Assembly: GCF_934617235.1 (NCBI RefSeq)
Contig: NZ_CAKTTZ010000002.1
Location: forward strand, 58,056-122,055
DNA length: 64,000 nt
Direction of reading: 5' to 3'
Origin: an uncultured Ellagibacter sp.
Lineage (GTDB): Bacteria > Actinomycetota > Coriobacteriia > Coriobacteriales > Eggerthellaceae
A program made the translations under genes and the position numbers. Positions 43,596 through 53,075 of the stretch are shown piece after piece. Below the pieces are notes generated by a model, which made no database searches, was not told the DNA's origin, and saw only the letters and a program-made list of their open reading frames with translations. Each line of letters begins with the position of its first letter. Within the stretch, counting starts at the first letter, position 1.

Positions 43596-45185
43596 ATGAA
43601 TATCGCAGAGGCGAAACGCCAAATCGAGGACACGGTCGAGGGGTATCTCACCCGCGACGAAACCGGCGCCTACCTCATTGCGCCCGAAGCGCAGCGCCCC
43701 TTATTCCTCCTTGGCGCACCTGGCATTGGGAAGACGGCCGTGGTTGGGCAGGTAGCGAGTGAACTTGGCATCGGGCTCGTGTCGTATTCGATGACGCACC
43801 ATACCCGGCAAAGCGCGCTTGGCCTGCCGTTCATCGTGCACAAGCGCTACGGCGATGAGGAATTCGACGTCAGCGAGTACACGATGAGCGAAATCATCGC
43901 CTCGATTTACGACTACCGCGAGGAAACGGGTCATAATCGGGGCATTCTCTTCCTTGACGAGATCAACTGTGTATCGGAAACGCTCTATCCTTCGATGCTG
44001 CAGTTCCTGCAGTTCAAAACCTTCGGGCGCCACAGAATTCCCGATGGGTGGATCGTGGTTTGCGCAGGTAATCCGCCCGAATATAACCGCTCGGTTTACG
44101 ATTTCGACGTTGTGACGCTCGACCGACTGCGCAAGATCGCCGTCGAGCCCGACCTGGGCGCCTGGCGTGCCTATGCGCTCAAAACAGGCGTTCATCCTGC
44201 GATTCTGTCGTATCTCGAAGTGAAGCCCGACCACTTCTACTCCGTCGAGTCAACGCCCGACGGTAAATCGTTCGTCACCGCGCGCGGATGGGACGATCTG
44301 TCGCGTATCATCAAGCTCCACGAAATGAAGGGCAAGCCGGTCGACCGCACCCTCGTCGACCAATTTCTGCAAGACAATTCCATTGCCGAGCGATTCGCCC
44401 AGTATTACCTCCTCTTTACGAAATACCGCTCTGACTATCGGATTTCGATGATTCTTGCGGGCAACGCCCCCGATGAGATCAGGGAACGCGCGAGGGCTGC
44501 GCGCTTTGACGAAAGGCTCGCGCTCGCACGTCTTATCCTTGACGCGCTCGACGCCCACGCGGAGAAGGTCGTCGAGGCAGAACAGGTCGTGCGCGTGGTG
44601 CGCGACGCGATCAGGGAAGTAAAGCCTTCGATTTTGGATGGCGAAAGCGCGCGGGATGCACTCGAGAGCGCGGCTCGCGCCCTTACCCAGCAAGCCGCGC
44701 ACGACGAGAAGGCTGGCGTGTCCGCAAAGAAGCTGCGCCCCTATCGCCTCGGCGCAGCATGGCTTTCCGAGTTTGCAAGCGCATGCGACAGCGAACGCAC
44801 ACCCTCCGGCGAGTCGGCATTTTCCGTGATAGAACGCGTCTACTCGGCTCGCGTGCAGGACATGAAAGAGCGCTCCGAAACGTGCGCACGGGAAATCGAG
44901 TGCGCGTTCGCATTCATCGAGGGCGTTTTCGGGAATGGGCGGGAGATGGTCGCCTTCGCTGCAGAATTCGCCGCACGAGAAGGGACCTCGCAATTTGCGA
45001 GCCGCTTCGGAAGCGATGCGTACGCCAAACACGGGAAAAACGTTCTTGCCGCGAGCGGTGGATCCGACCTGGAAAAACGCCTCCAAGAAATCGACCTGGA
45101 CGCACTTGCCAGTGCCGACGAAAAAGCGCGCAAGGCTGAAGCGGCTAAGAAATCTTGCGGGTGCGGAAGCTGCAGCGGCTGCTGA
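43596..45185 (+). CDS. MoxR-type AAA ATPase
   Basis: A 529-residue AAA ATPase. Walker A GAPGIGKT (residues 40-47), Walker B ILFLDEIN (117-124), sensor 1 VVCAGNP, and Arg finger region in VVTLDRLRKIAVEP. MoxR-like ATPases act with a VWA partner as chaperones, as in RavA-ViaA. The C-terminal half is helical and ends CGCGSCSGC, a possible metal-binding or redox tail that is unusual here. Start ATG 43596 follows AAAGGAG. It is 93 bases after the VWA gene and ends before a hairpin. Confidence 0.9.
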   Translation: MNIAEAKRQIEDTVEGYLTRDETGAYLIAPEAQRPLFLLGAPGIGKTAVVGQVASELGIGLVSYSMTHHTRQSALGLPFIVHKRYGDEEFDVSEYTMSEIIASIYDYREETGHNRGILFLDEINCVSETLYPSMLQFLQFKTFGRHRIPDGWIVVCAGNPPEYNRSVYDFDVVTLDRLRKIAVEPDLGAWRAYALKTGVHPAILSYLEVKPDHFYSVESTPDGKSFVTARGWDDLSRIIKLHEMKGKPVDRTLVDQFLQDNSIAERFAQYYLLFTKYRSDYRISMILAGNAPDEIRERARAARFDERLALARLILDALDAHAEKVVEAEQVVRVVRDAIREVKPSILDGESARDALESAARALTQQAAHDEKAGVSAKKLRPYRLGAAWLSEFASACDSERTPSGESAFSVIERVYSARVQDMKERSETCAREIECAFAFIEGVFGNGREMVAFAAEFAAREGTSQFASRFGSDAYAKHGKNVLAASGGSDLEKRLQEIDLDALASADEKARKAEAAKKSCGCGSCSGC

Positions 45186-45288
45186 CGCTAGCTGAGCGAG
45201 AAGACAAAGCAGCCCGCTGGCACCTACCCGATTGGCAGAACCGAGCACCGCAGGCCAGCATGAAGCACCGTGGGCCAGCACGCAAAAA

Positions 45289-45324
45289 GAAGGGACGCAC
45301 CTCATGTGCGAGGCGCGTCCCTTC
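45289..45324. terminator. Bidirectional terminator between MoxR operon and cstA
   Basis: GAAGGGACGC (45289-45298) pairs with GCGTCCCTTC (45315-45324). The minus strand follows with TTTTTGCG, suiting cstA; the plus-strand MoxR gene ends 100 bases before. Confidence 0.75.
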
Positions 45325-45350
45325 GTAAAAGATACCGCAAAAACGAAACG

Positions 45351-47159
45351 CTATTCGACCTTCGCGGCCTTCTGCTTCTTCGAAGTGGCGACAATCGTCT
45401 TCACGCCCTTTACGGCGAGAACGATGGCCAGGACGAACAGAAGCACGGCAAGGATGGCCTGCAGCACGGGGGCGAGCGCGATGCCGCCCGTCGCGATGGC
45501 CGTCACCTTCTGGTAGAACGTGATGGCGAGCGACGTCAGCGTGGCAAGCAGCATGAACGCCATCGGGACGAAGAACATCTTGTTGTTGCGCCCGGCGTTG
45601 CCAAGCCATGCGCACACGGCGAGCAAGGCGAGGGCGGCGAGCAGCTGGTTCGCCGCACCGAAGAGCGGCCAGATGATGGAGTAGCCCGTCATACCCAGGA
45701 TGATGCCGATGACCACGGTGATGATGGTCGCCACATACGGGTTCGCCATGAACTTGTGCACGCCCGTGAGCTCCTCGGGCTTCTTGTCGACCGGCGTCCA
45801 GAGTTCCTGGAACATGTAGCGCGCAAGGCGCGTCGCCGTGTCGAGCGAGGTCAGGCAGAATGCGGAAACGGCAAGGATGAGCAGCGCATATGCAAGCCCC
45901 TGCACATCGGCGAGCCCAGGGATGCACGCGAGCATCTGCGAAAGGCCGTCCGCGAAGACCGCCGTCGGGGACGCGTATCCGCCCCTCGCGTACTCGCTCC
46001 ACACGAAGCCGACGGCGCACAGCGAGATCACCGCAAGCAAGCATTCGATGAGCATGCCGCCGTAACCGATCGGCTGAGCCTGGCCTTCCTTGTCGAGCTG
46101 CTTGGACGTGGTGCCCGAAGCGACAAGGCTATGGAAGCCGGAAATCGCACCGCAAGCGATGGTGATGAACAGCGCTGGGAACAAAAAGCCCGAAGCAGCG
46201 GCCTTGTTCGTGATGGTCTTGCCCGCCTCGTCAACGAGCGCCTGGCCAGTCGAGGCGTCGAAAGCGGCATTGGAGGCGACGAAGCCGGTGAACGCCGGAA
46301 TCTGCAGGTCGGTCGCGGCGCCCATGATGCTCGCACCCACGATACCGATAATCGCCAAGATGATCATGCCGTAGAGCAGATAGCTCGACAGGTAATCGCG
46401 CGGCTGCAAGAGAATCCACACCGGGGCAACGGAGGCGATCAGGATGTACACGCCCAGGATGATCATCCACGTGTCGTAGTCAAGCGAGATCGCGATGCCC
46501 ATAAGCGGCAGGTTGTACCCGATGGCAACCATGATGATGATCAGGACGATCGCCGTGGCGATGTTCACAGGGCCGGGAATGTTGCGACCGCGCGTGAGGA
46601 AGCCGTAGACGATGGCAACGCCGATGAAGATGACCGAGATCATGGCCGTCTGCTCGTTGGCGAGGTTGGTCGCCGGGGCCGCCGAGGCAGAAACGACGAA
46701 CGTGTTCGCGACGATGGAGGCGAATGCAGCCACGACCAGCAGCAACGTCAAGTACGCGAAGATGCAGAAGAGCTTCTTCGCCGTATTGTCGATGTTCTCT
46801 GCAACGACGACGGCGAGCGTCTGGCCCTTGTGGCGCAGCGACGCGAACAGAGAGCCAAAGTCGTGCATAGCGCCGAAGAAGATGCCGCCGATGAGCACCC
46901 ACAAAAGCACGGGCACCCAGCCGAAGACCGCCGCCTGAATCGGGCCGTTGATCGGGCCCGCACCAGCGATCGAGGAGAAGTGGTGGCCGAGCACCACATA
47001 AGGCGGTGCCGGCACGTAATCCACGCCGTCTTCCAGCTCATGGGCCGGAGTCGGACGCTTCGGATCGACCCCCCATTGCTTGGCAAGCCAGCCACCGTAA
47101 CACACATAGCCGATGACCAGGATGACCGCAGCAACAAGGAAGATAATCAATGCGTTCAT
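45351..47159 (-). CDS. cstA: CstA family carbon-starvation / pyruvate-peptide transporter
   Basis: A 602-residue integral membrane protein with about 16 hydrophobic segments. GHHFSSIAGAGPINGPI early on and FGAMHDFGSLFASLRHKG are diagnostic of CstA. Family members take up pyruvate or peptides during starvation. ATG 47159 follows AAGGAACC. Starts 30 bases after the 236-residue partner gene, sharing its promoter (47920-47948). No YbdD-like small gene is seen. Terminator follows at 45289-45324. Confidence 0.93.
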   Translation of the reverse strand: MNALIIFLVAAVILVIGYVCYGGWLAKQWGVDPKRPTPAHELEDGVDYVPAPPYVVLGHHFSSIAGAGPINGPIQAAVFGWVPVLLWVLIGGIFFGAMHDFGSLFASLRHKGQTLAVVVAENIDNTAKKLFCIFAYLTLLLVVAAFASIVANTFVVSASAAPATNLANEQTAMISVIFIGVAIVYGFLTRGRNIPGPVNIATAIVLIIIMVAIGYNLPLMGIAISLDYDTWMIILGVYILIASVAPVWILLQPRDYLSSYLLYGMIILAIIGIVGASIMGAATDLQIPAFTGFVASNAAFDASTGQALVDEAGKTITNKAAASGFLFPALFITIACGAISGFHSLVASGTTSKQLDKEGQAQPIGYGGMLIECLLAVISLCAVGFVWSEYARGGYASPTAVFADGLSQMLACIPGLADVQGLAYALLILAVSAFCLTSLDTATRLARYMFQELWTPVDKKPEELTGVHKFMANPYVATIITVVIGIILGMTGYSIIWPLFGAANQLLAALALLAVCAWLGNAGRNNKMFFVPMAFMLLATLTSLAITFYQKVTAIATGGIALAPVLQAILAVLLFVLAIVLAVKGVKTIVATSKKQKAAKVE

Positions 47160-47189
47160 TGAAGGTTCCTTACGTATGTCTGAAGTGCA

Positions 47190-47900
47190 TTACGCCAGTC
47201 GCAGATTGGCCTCAACCGTTGAAGCCACCTGTTTTCCAGCTGCGTTCGCATAGACGCAATGGGTTGAAAGGTCGGCGATCGCCACGCGAAGATCCGCCCA
47301 ACCGCGAAACCCAAGAGCGAAGTTCTTTCGGAACCGAACCCTTCGGACCGCGCGCTTCACGCCTTCCGTGCAATCATCAGCGATAACCACAAGCGCAAGC
47401 CCTGACGACATGTGATTCGGCTCGGAGGTGACCTTTTCAAGGCCGCGCGTCTTCATGAACCGGACCCATTCGTCAAGCTGGGCTTCGTCGAAGGTTTCCG
47501 CATAGACGAAAAAGAGATACTCATGAGAGTTTGCTTCCCACAATTTTGCCCGTTTGACCAGCACATACTGCTCGCCAAATGAATGGAATTCGGCAAAACC
47601 GGGAAACGATTTCCCCGCGAACTCGTAATCCCGATGCACATCGAAGAATGCCTCATGTGCAGCGAGAATACGTTTCAGCACCAGCTGCTTTGCGTCCTGT
47701 GCCTTACGGACCTCGTCCGAAGACCGAAGGACTGGCTGTCCGTCCAATGCGGCGACATGTTCGGCCACCGCCCTTTCGGAGTTGTCCGACGAACCCGTCT
47801 GTTTAACCTGCTCGTCAGTGCCTTTGACATCTGGTTGAACCGCTGAACCCACGCTCAAGAAACCCGAAAGCCTTTCCTCTTCGCTACCATCGCACCCCAC
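47190..47900 (-). CDS. Hypothetical protein, cotranscribed with cstA
   Basis: A 236-residue soluble protein, no known domain. It has a polar N-terminal 70 residues and a mixed alpha/beta core (HEYLFFVYAETFDEAQLDEW and KNFALGFRGWADLRVAIADL). GTG 47900 is the first start; the leader from the predicted promoter would be only about 12 bases and the ribosome site (GGAAC) is weak, so a downstream start is possible. It directly precedes cstA, suggesting a role in sensing or assisting the transporter. Function unknown. Confidence 0.75.
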   Translation of the reverse strand: MGCDGSEEERLSGFLSVGSAVQPDVKGTDEQVKQTGSSDNSERAVAEHVAALDGQPVLRSSDEVRKAQDAKQLVLKRILAAHEAFFDVHRDYEFAGKSFPGFAEFHSFGEQYVLVKRAKLWEANSHEYLFFVYAETFDEAQLDEWVRFMKTRGLEKVTSEPNHMSSGLALVVIADDCTEGVKRAVRRVRFRKNFALGFRGWADLRVAIADLSTHCVYANAAGKQVASTVEANLRLA

Positions 47901-47919
47901 GTTCCAATGCGAACGGCTT

Positions 47920-47948
47920 ATTTTATGACCTAGTTAACCGCTATGTAA
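47920..47948 (-). promoter_or_regulatory. Sigma-70-type promoter of the hypothetical-cstA unit
   Basis: TTACAT (47943-47948), 17-base spacer, TAAAAT (47920-47925) on the minus strand, about 20 bases from the GTG at 47900. Confidence 0.65.
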
Positions 47949-47991
47949 CATTTCTTTCGATATTTTTTTGCGAACGAGCAAAGATTTTTCC

Positions 47992-48033
47992 CAAAAAGAA
48001 AGCGCTTGGGGTGAAATCCGCTCCCAAGCGCTT
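47992..48033 (-). terminator. Rho-independent terminator of the aldolase gene
   Basis: Perfect 11-base arms (AAGCGCTTGGG, 48000-48010, with 48023-48033) and, on the minus strand, TTCTTTTTGGG after the stem; 118 bases after the stop. Confidence 0.8.
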
Positions 48034-48150
48034 GTGTGATGTGCTTATGTCGAACCCGCAGCGAGCCGTCGCAACCCCGCGACGCGCGGCGCGAAACCGA
48101 GCGCGGCTACGAGTTTGCCGCCATGGGCCCGCCCGCAGCGATCCGTCGAG

Positions 48151-49095
48151 TTACAGGCTGAAATCCTTCTCGCCGTTGAACACCGCGAGGGCGTCCGCCA
48201 CGGAATAGTCGGCCAGCGTGATGGCGCTGATGGCCTTCGTGAGGCGTACCGCCTCGTCGAGGGAACGCTGGTGAATGTTGCGACCCGTAGCATTTCCGCA
48301 GGCCCCGCCCACATGAATCTGGTCGTAGAGCTGCGTCAAGAACGTCTTCGCGTCAACGGTGGAACCGCCTGCGCACACCAGGCCCGTGCGACCAGCCGCC
48401 ATGGAAGCGATCTTCAGAGCCTCGGCGGGGGTGCGCGTGTCGTCCCCTTCGGGCTTCGGCGGGTTCACCTTGACGAAGTCAGAGCCCAGGCAAAGCGCCA
48501 CGCCAGCGGCACCTGCGATGAGGTCGGGATCCTTCTCGGCCGTGACGGCCTTGCCGCGCGGGTAGATCCACAAAACGACGAGCAAGCCGTTTGCATGCGC
48601 CTGCGCGATGAGTTCCCCTGCCTCAGCCAGCATGGTGGACTCGTACTCGCTCCCCAGATAGATGGTGTAGCCCAAACCGACGATGTTCACGCCAGCTTCG
48701 CGCATGGCGAGGATGGCGTCCAAATCGTAGAGCTGGGGCGAATAGGGATCGTCTTGCGAAGTCTTCACCAAGTTGGTCTTGGAGTTCATCTTCACGAGGT
48801 AGTTAATCTCGGGATAGTCGGCGGCATACTGCGCGATGAGGCCGCGCTGACCAGCGAGAACGCCGCACACGCCCTGGCGGCCGATTTCGAAGAGGTGCTC
48901 GGGCTCGGCGTCAGCCAGATCGATTCCCTCACCGTAGAAGTCCTTGTTCAAATGCTCGATCTTCTGGTCGCACGCGAACAGCATGAGACGACCGGTTCCA
49001 CGCGTGGCCTTCAGGTAATTGTCGATGTATTCCTCGCGAGACTCGGGCATGACGTCTGCGGGGACACGAACCTGATCACGGGTGATTTTCGGCAT
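48151..49095 (-). CDS. Class I (DeoC/FbaB-type) fructose-bisphosphate aldolase-like
   Basis: A 314-residue TIM-barrel aldolase. FACDQKIEHLNKDF near the start, VLWIYPRGKAV, LCLGSDFVKVNPPKPEG with the Schiff-base Lys, and VCAGGST at the phosphate-binding end. Similar to the archaeal type class I aldolase that cleaves FBP; related aldolases act in other pathways, so the substrate is probable, not proven. ATG 49095 after AAAAGGAGG. Single-gene unit. Confidence 0.88.
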   Translation of the reverse strand: MPKITRDQVRVPADVMPESREEYIDNYLKATRGTGRLMLFACDQKIEHLNKDFYGEGIDLADAEPEHLFEIGRQGVCGVLAGQRGLIAQYAADYPEINYLVKMNSKTNLVKTSQDDPYSPQLYDLDAILAMREAGVNIVGLGYTIYLGSEYESTMLAEAGELIAQAHANGLLVVLWIYPRGKAVTAEKDPDLIAGAAGVALCLGSDFVKVNPPKPEGDDTRTPAEALKIASMAAGRTGLVCAGGSTVDAKTFLTQLYDQIHVGGACGNATGRNIHQRSLDEAVRLTKAISAITLADYSVADALAVFNGEKDFSL

Positions 49096-49243
49096 GTTGA
49101 TCCTCCTTTTAGGATGCGATATAAGGCGCCGCGGCCGATGCTTCGACGATTCGCAAGGCGACGCACGGAAGATATTCTAGCAAAAGGGGAGCATGCGCGC
49201 TGCACACGTCGGCGAGCGATACCTGCCGCGTGAGGCAATGCGC

Positions 49244-49936
49244 CTAGAACCATTCCTTTTTGTTGAAGACGTAAACCTGCTCGAATTCCGTTTGCGATTT
49301 GCAGAGGTAGAGCACACCTTCAACAATGGAAATGACCACCATGACCAGGCCTGCAATCCCCAGCGAGAAGATGCTTCCCACAATGGTGACGGCCAGCATG
49401 ATGAACCCCGGCGTGTTGTAGCCCAGGTAGAACTTGTGGATGCCAAGGCTTCCGAGGAAGATGGCGAGCAAGCCCGCCGCCACATGGTCTTTCGTGCTCG
49501 GGGCAGATTGCGCGTAAGGCTGCTGCTGGTAAGGCTGCCCATATTGCTGCGTATAGGGTTGGGAATACGCTTGGCCGGCTTGCCAGGGGTCTTGCGCTTG
49601 TTGGTAGGCTTGGCCGTTGGCCTGCTGGTAGGTTTGTCCCCAGGCGTTGTTCGCCTGTTGGTAGGGCTGGCTCCAGGCGTCTTTGCCCTGTTGGTAAGCC
49701 TGACCCCAGGCATCTTGACCCTGCTGATAGGGCTGGCCCCCCGTACTCTGCGCATCCTGAGATGGAGCCTGCTGGCCCGCCTCGGTCGACTGGCCCGCCT
49801 CGTCGGTTTCGCTCGGCTCCCCCGACTGGCCCGCCTGCGCCTGCCGCTCGCGCGCTTCGCGAAGGCGTTCCTGTGCTTCTTTCAAAGCCGCCTCAGCAGC
49901 GGCAATCTCATCGTTGATGTTGTTGGAGTCGTTCAT
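49244..49936 (-). CDS. TM2-domain protein with Q/Y/A-rich repeat region
   Basis: A 230-residue membrane protein. Residues 1-40 form a charged coiled coil (EIAAAEAALKEAQERLREA); 60-145 are low-complexity repeats built from QAYQQGQDAW-like units, about seven copies; the C-terminal 85 residues are a TM2 domain (GLLAIFLGSLGIHKFYLG, then two membrane segments). Length variation of the repeats is likely between strains. ATG 49936 follows GAAAGG. Function unknown; TM2 proteins are often small membrane adaptors. Confidence 0.85.
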   Translation of the reverse strand: MNDSNNINDEIAAAEAALKEAQERLREARERQAQAGQSGEPSETDEAGQSTEAGQQAPSQDAQSTGGQPYQQGQDAWGQAYQQGKDAWSQPYQQANNAWGQTYQQANGQAYQQAQDPWQAGQAYSQPYTQQYGQPYQQQPYAQSAPSTKDHVAAGLLAIFLGSLGIHKFYLGYNTPGFIMLAVTIVGSIFSLGIAGLVMVVISIVEGVLYLCKSQTEFEQVYVFNKKEWF

Positions 49937-50199
49937 GGGAAACCTTTCGACCTGTGCCGTCGCATTCATGATACCCGCAGGCAGGCGCAGCTCGCGATTG
50001 CGTTACGCGCTCGTTATCGAGTCGACACGTGGCGGATTACTGCGCATCGGGGGATGCCCACAAGAGGCTTCCCACCTTTGCCGTAAACACCGAAGTCACC
50101 GAGCGCTTCCGTTCCCACGCGACAAAAATACTGGCAGCAATCCCGCCTTGGCCGCATTATCGGCTCTGACAGCTTTTTGCACTTGCCTCGCCGTTGACG

Positions 50200-51093
50200 C
50201 TATTCGCCGCCTTCGTCTTTGCCGTGATGGAAGAAGTTCATAATCTTGTCGCGGAAGACGATGGCGACGATCGCTATGACCGCAACGACCGCAAAGATGA
50301 TGAGACTTTGCGTGATGTTCCCGTCCACCAGGCCATTCGCCGCATAGGTGGAGACGATGATGCCTGGGATGCGGCCCACATTCGACAGGATGAGGAAGTC
50401 GCGCATGCGCATATTGGTGAGCGGAACCAAGTACGTGAACGTATCTTTCGGCATCGCGGGAATCAAAAACAGGATGAACACCACGATGGACAGCTTGCCA
50501 CTTTCCTCGAAGGCGCAGAACTTATCGAGGTACTTCGTGGGAACCATGTCGCGCACGAACGGCGCGCCTAAACGATGGACCAGCACGAACACGAACGCAC
50601 TCGAGATGATGCACCCGAGCAAAATGACCGCAGCCCCGAGCCAGGGACCATACATCATGCCCGCAGCCATTTGCACGACTTCGCCGGGAATGAATGCCAC
50701 GACGATCTGCATAAACTGCATGGCCAAAAGGATGAGGAAGCCGAGGGGACCAGCATTGCGCACGTCGTTGATTACGCGACTAAGTCCACCCGGCTCGAAA
50801 ACCTCATGAACGTAGGGCCAGACCAGAACAACAACAAGAACCATCAGCGCGAAAAATGCGATGAGTCCGCCGAACTTGAAAATGTCACCGCGCGTCATCT
50901 CGCGGCCGCGGACTGTCGTGACTTCCTGAGCCTTCTCTCTGACCGCTTCGCGACGCTCGTGGGCACGTTCTTTCGCAGTCTCGCGATGTTCGCTGGCGCG
51001 CTCGAGCCGAGGCGACGCCTTCTCTTGCGCACCCTTATCGTCAGGCGTGGTTTTCACCTGCGATTTTTTCAGACTGACGCTACCGTTGCTCAC
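50200..51093 (-). CDS. TVP38/TMEM64 (DedA-like) family membrane protein
   Basis: A 297-residue protein with a basic N-terminal 65 residues, including a coiled-coil-like run rich in E/R, then five or six membrane segments. The family signature is in VVAFIPGEVVQMAAGMMYG and ALVILLIPAMPKDTFTYLVP-like phrases. Members probably move lipids or act in membrane homeostasis. GTG 51093 is the start (GGGAG 11 bases upstream). It follows the PRC-barrel gene by 40 bases. Confidence 0.88.
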   Translation of the reverse strand: MSNGSVSLKKSQVKTTPDDKGAQEKASPRLERASEHRETAKERAHERREAVREKAQEVTTVRGREMTRGDIFKFGGLIAFFALMVLVVVLVWPYVHEVFEPGGLSRVINDVRNAGPLGFLILLAMQFMQIVVAFIPGEVVQMAAGMMYGPWLGAAVILLGCIISSAFVFVLVHRLGAPFVRDMVPTKYLDKFCAFEESGKLSIVVFILFLIPAMPKDTFTYLVPLTNMRMRDFLILSNVGRIPGIIVSTYAANGLVDGNITQSLIIFAVVAVIAIVAIVFRDKIMNFFHHGKDEGGE

Positions 51094-51132
51094 TTCAGAA
51101 TCGCTCCCTGCATCACTTTGCAGACATCTTGC

Positions 51133-52155
51133 CTAGTCGTCCCGACGGGCCTTGTCGAACTCTTTCTTAAATGCCGAGAACATGCCGCCCGCCGCCTTCA
51201 GCTGGCTGCCAACCGCACGCCCAATCCCTTCGGATGCGGAGTCCTGGGAAGTCTTCTTCGCAGGCTTTTTCTTCGGTGTTTCATCAGGGGCGATTTCGAT
51301 TTCGTCCTCTTGGTCATCGTCGACAACGAGAACTTCCTCGTCGGCTACATGCTTCTCGGGTTTGGGGCCGCGAGCCTTGTCGTATTCCTCCTTGAAGTCG
51401 GAGAACATGCCCGTCGCCTTGCCAATTTGCTTGCCCGTTGCGTATGCTCCCTTGTTCACTGCGTCGCCTGCAACGTGCGCAGCTTCGCTGACCTTGGGTT
51501 TCACCTTGTCAACGGCAGTATGGGCCTTGTCCATGGCAACAGCGGTGGCAGCACCCGCCTTCTCGGCGGCGCCCCCTTCGATCGCAATGCTGGCCGCTTC
51601 GTCCTTCACCAGGATGGCGCCAAGCACAGGATTCTCGTCCGAGCCCTCGTATTCGCCAGCGAGCGCGCACCCGATGCCGCGACGGAACCCTAACACGAGG
51701 TCGCCGGGAACCGAGCGCGTGCCCAAAAGCGCATTCGCCGTCGCCCCCGTGTCGACCAGGAAAGAATCAACCTTGCCTGTCATCAGGCTGAACGTCACGA
51801 CACCAACGGTGCCGAGCGTCGCACCCGACTCGGTGACGACGGGCATGCCGCCCCAGATGACGCAGTCGTCCAAGCACACATCGATCGCCTTGCAAGCAGC
51901 TTTGTCGCGCGTTTTCGAGTCGTCGGACAAAACGACGCGCCCGTCCTCGAATTCGAAGCCGTCGAGCGAAACGAACAAGTCCTTGCGATGGAACATCCAC
52001 AGCAAGTCGGGGCGCTTGACCATGATGCCGATGCACCGACGCTCCTTGGGGTGGTAGACAAACGCGCGCACCTTGCCGATGCGCTTCGACGCGTTTTTGC
52101 CGCCCATGACGCGAACGTTGTAGAGTTCCTTGGTTGTGATGAGATTGCTAGCCAT
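51133..52155 (-). CDS. PRC-barrel domain protein
   Basis: A 340-residue soluble protein. Residues about 1-85 and 95-175 resemble two PRC-barrel-like units (KRIGKVRAFVYHPKERRCIG and TLGTVGVVTFSLMTGKVDSF). An Ala/Lys-rich tail from about 200 contains twice-repeated phrases GMFSDFKEEYDKAR and GMFSAFKKEFDKAR around an acidic stretch (VVDDDQEDEIE). ATG 52155 follows GGGGACGAA. Operon with ytxH-type and TVP38 genes. Role in envelope stress is a guess. Confidence 0.85.
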   Translation of the reverse strand: MASNLITTKELYNVRVMGGKNASKRIGKVRAFVYHPKERRCIGIMVKRPDLLWMFHRKDLFVSLDGFEFEDGRVVLSDDSKTRDKAACKAIDVCLDDCVIWGGMPVVTESGATLGTVGVVTFSLMTGKVDSFLVDTGATANALLGTRSVPGDLVLGFRRGIGCALAGEYEGSDENPVLGAILVKDEAASIAIEGGAAEKAGAATAVAMDKAHTAVDKVKPKVSEAAHVAGDAVNKGAYATGKQIGKATGMFSDFKEEYDKARGPKPEKHVADEEVLVVDDDQEDEIEIAPDETPKKKPAKKTSQDSASEGIGRAVGSQLKAAGGMFSAFKKEFDKARRDD

Positions 52156-52264
52156 TTCGTCCCCGAAAAATCAGAGGGGCGCGCTGCGCACGGCGGAAAC
52201 CGCACACGAGCATTGCGCCCCTTCCACATGCGCCCACGATGCGAGCGCTTCGTCTTGCCTTTCG

Positions 52265-52783
52265 TTATGCCTGTTCGCCTTCGGCGGTATCGGTAGTCGG
52301 TGTCACTTCTTGCGAAACCTCGACCGGGATTTCCTCAGAAGCTGCAGCCGCGGACTCCTCGGCGTTCTTCGCAACCTGCGCGGCGATGCGAGCGCGGGCG
52401 GCTTCGATCTTCTCGCGAAGGTCATCGGTGCCTTCGGGAGCAGGCTTCACGTTGTTCTTCGCTTCCTGCACGCGAGAAGCAGCTGCGCCGTAGATTTCCT
52501 GGCCCTTCGAAGCGACGGCGGAAACGACGTTCTGGCCCTTGGCAACCGCGTCCTGGGCGAACGTCTGCGTGCGCGCTGCGGCATCCGCGCCAGCGACGTC
52601 TTCCACAACCTGCTGCGCAGTGGAGGCGGTTTGGGCACCCAGTTCCTGAGCTTCGCCCCACACGGCATTCGCCTTCTCAGCAACCATGTTGCGTGTCTCG
52701 CTGCCCGTACGCGGAGCGCACAAAAGCGCCGCGACCGCGCCGACAAGACCGCCTGCCAGAAACACTCCGAGTTTGTTGCCCAT
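52265..52783 (-). CDS. YtxH-domain general-stress-like protein
   Basis: A 172-residue protein starting with one membrane segment (GVFLAGGLVGAVAALLCAPRTGSETR), typical YtxH, then a long Ala/Glu-rich helical tail. The family is often induced by envelope or general stress. ATG 52783 after AAGGAGG. Heads the YtxH - PRC-barrel - TVP38 transcript; 110 bases to the next gene. Confidence 0.85.
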   Translation of the reverse strand: MGNKLGVFLAGGLVGAVAALLCAPRTGSETRNMVAEKANAVWGEAQELGAQTASTAQQVVEDVAGADAAARTQTFAQDAVAKGQNVVSAVASKGQEIYGAAASRVQEAKNNVKPAPEGTDDLREKIEAARARIAAQVAKNAEESAAAASEEIPVEVSQEVTPTTDTAEGEQA

Positions 52784-52913
52784 AACGGCCTCCTTCAAGA
52801 CGTTTTCTCGATGCGCTCATTATAGGTGCTTGCAGGGCGTCGCCGCCTAAAATCGCGACCCCTCCACTATTCGGTTGCCGTTTCGTTGAAGAGGAGGCGA
52901 CCTTTGGACACAA

Positions 52914-52933
52914 GAAAGGCCCGCGAACGGGCC
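52914..52933 (-). terminator. Terminator after ddl
   Basis: GGCCCG-cgaa-CGGGCC, followed on the minus strand by TTTCTTG; about 140 bases after ddl. It ends the serS-ddl operon. Confidence 0.65.
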
Positions 52934-53075
52934 CTTCCCTGATAATACTTTGTTGGCGGATGGCCTGGCGCAAGACGTTCGCGCGCCTGTCGCTAGCCTG
53001 CCCGGCTGAAGACGCCAGCACGTCCATCGCCGACCCGCTGCGCAAGACGCTCACGCGATTTTGCCGACAGCTCAC

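Noticed and set aside
45270..47162. A 630-residue plus-strand frame across cstA
   Set aside because: Composition is R/D/E/H-rich and it is antisense to the membrane protein CstA.
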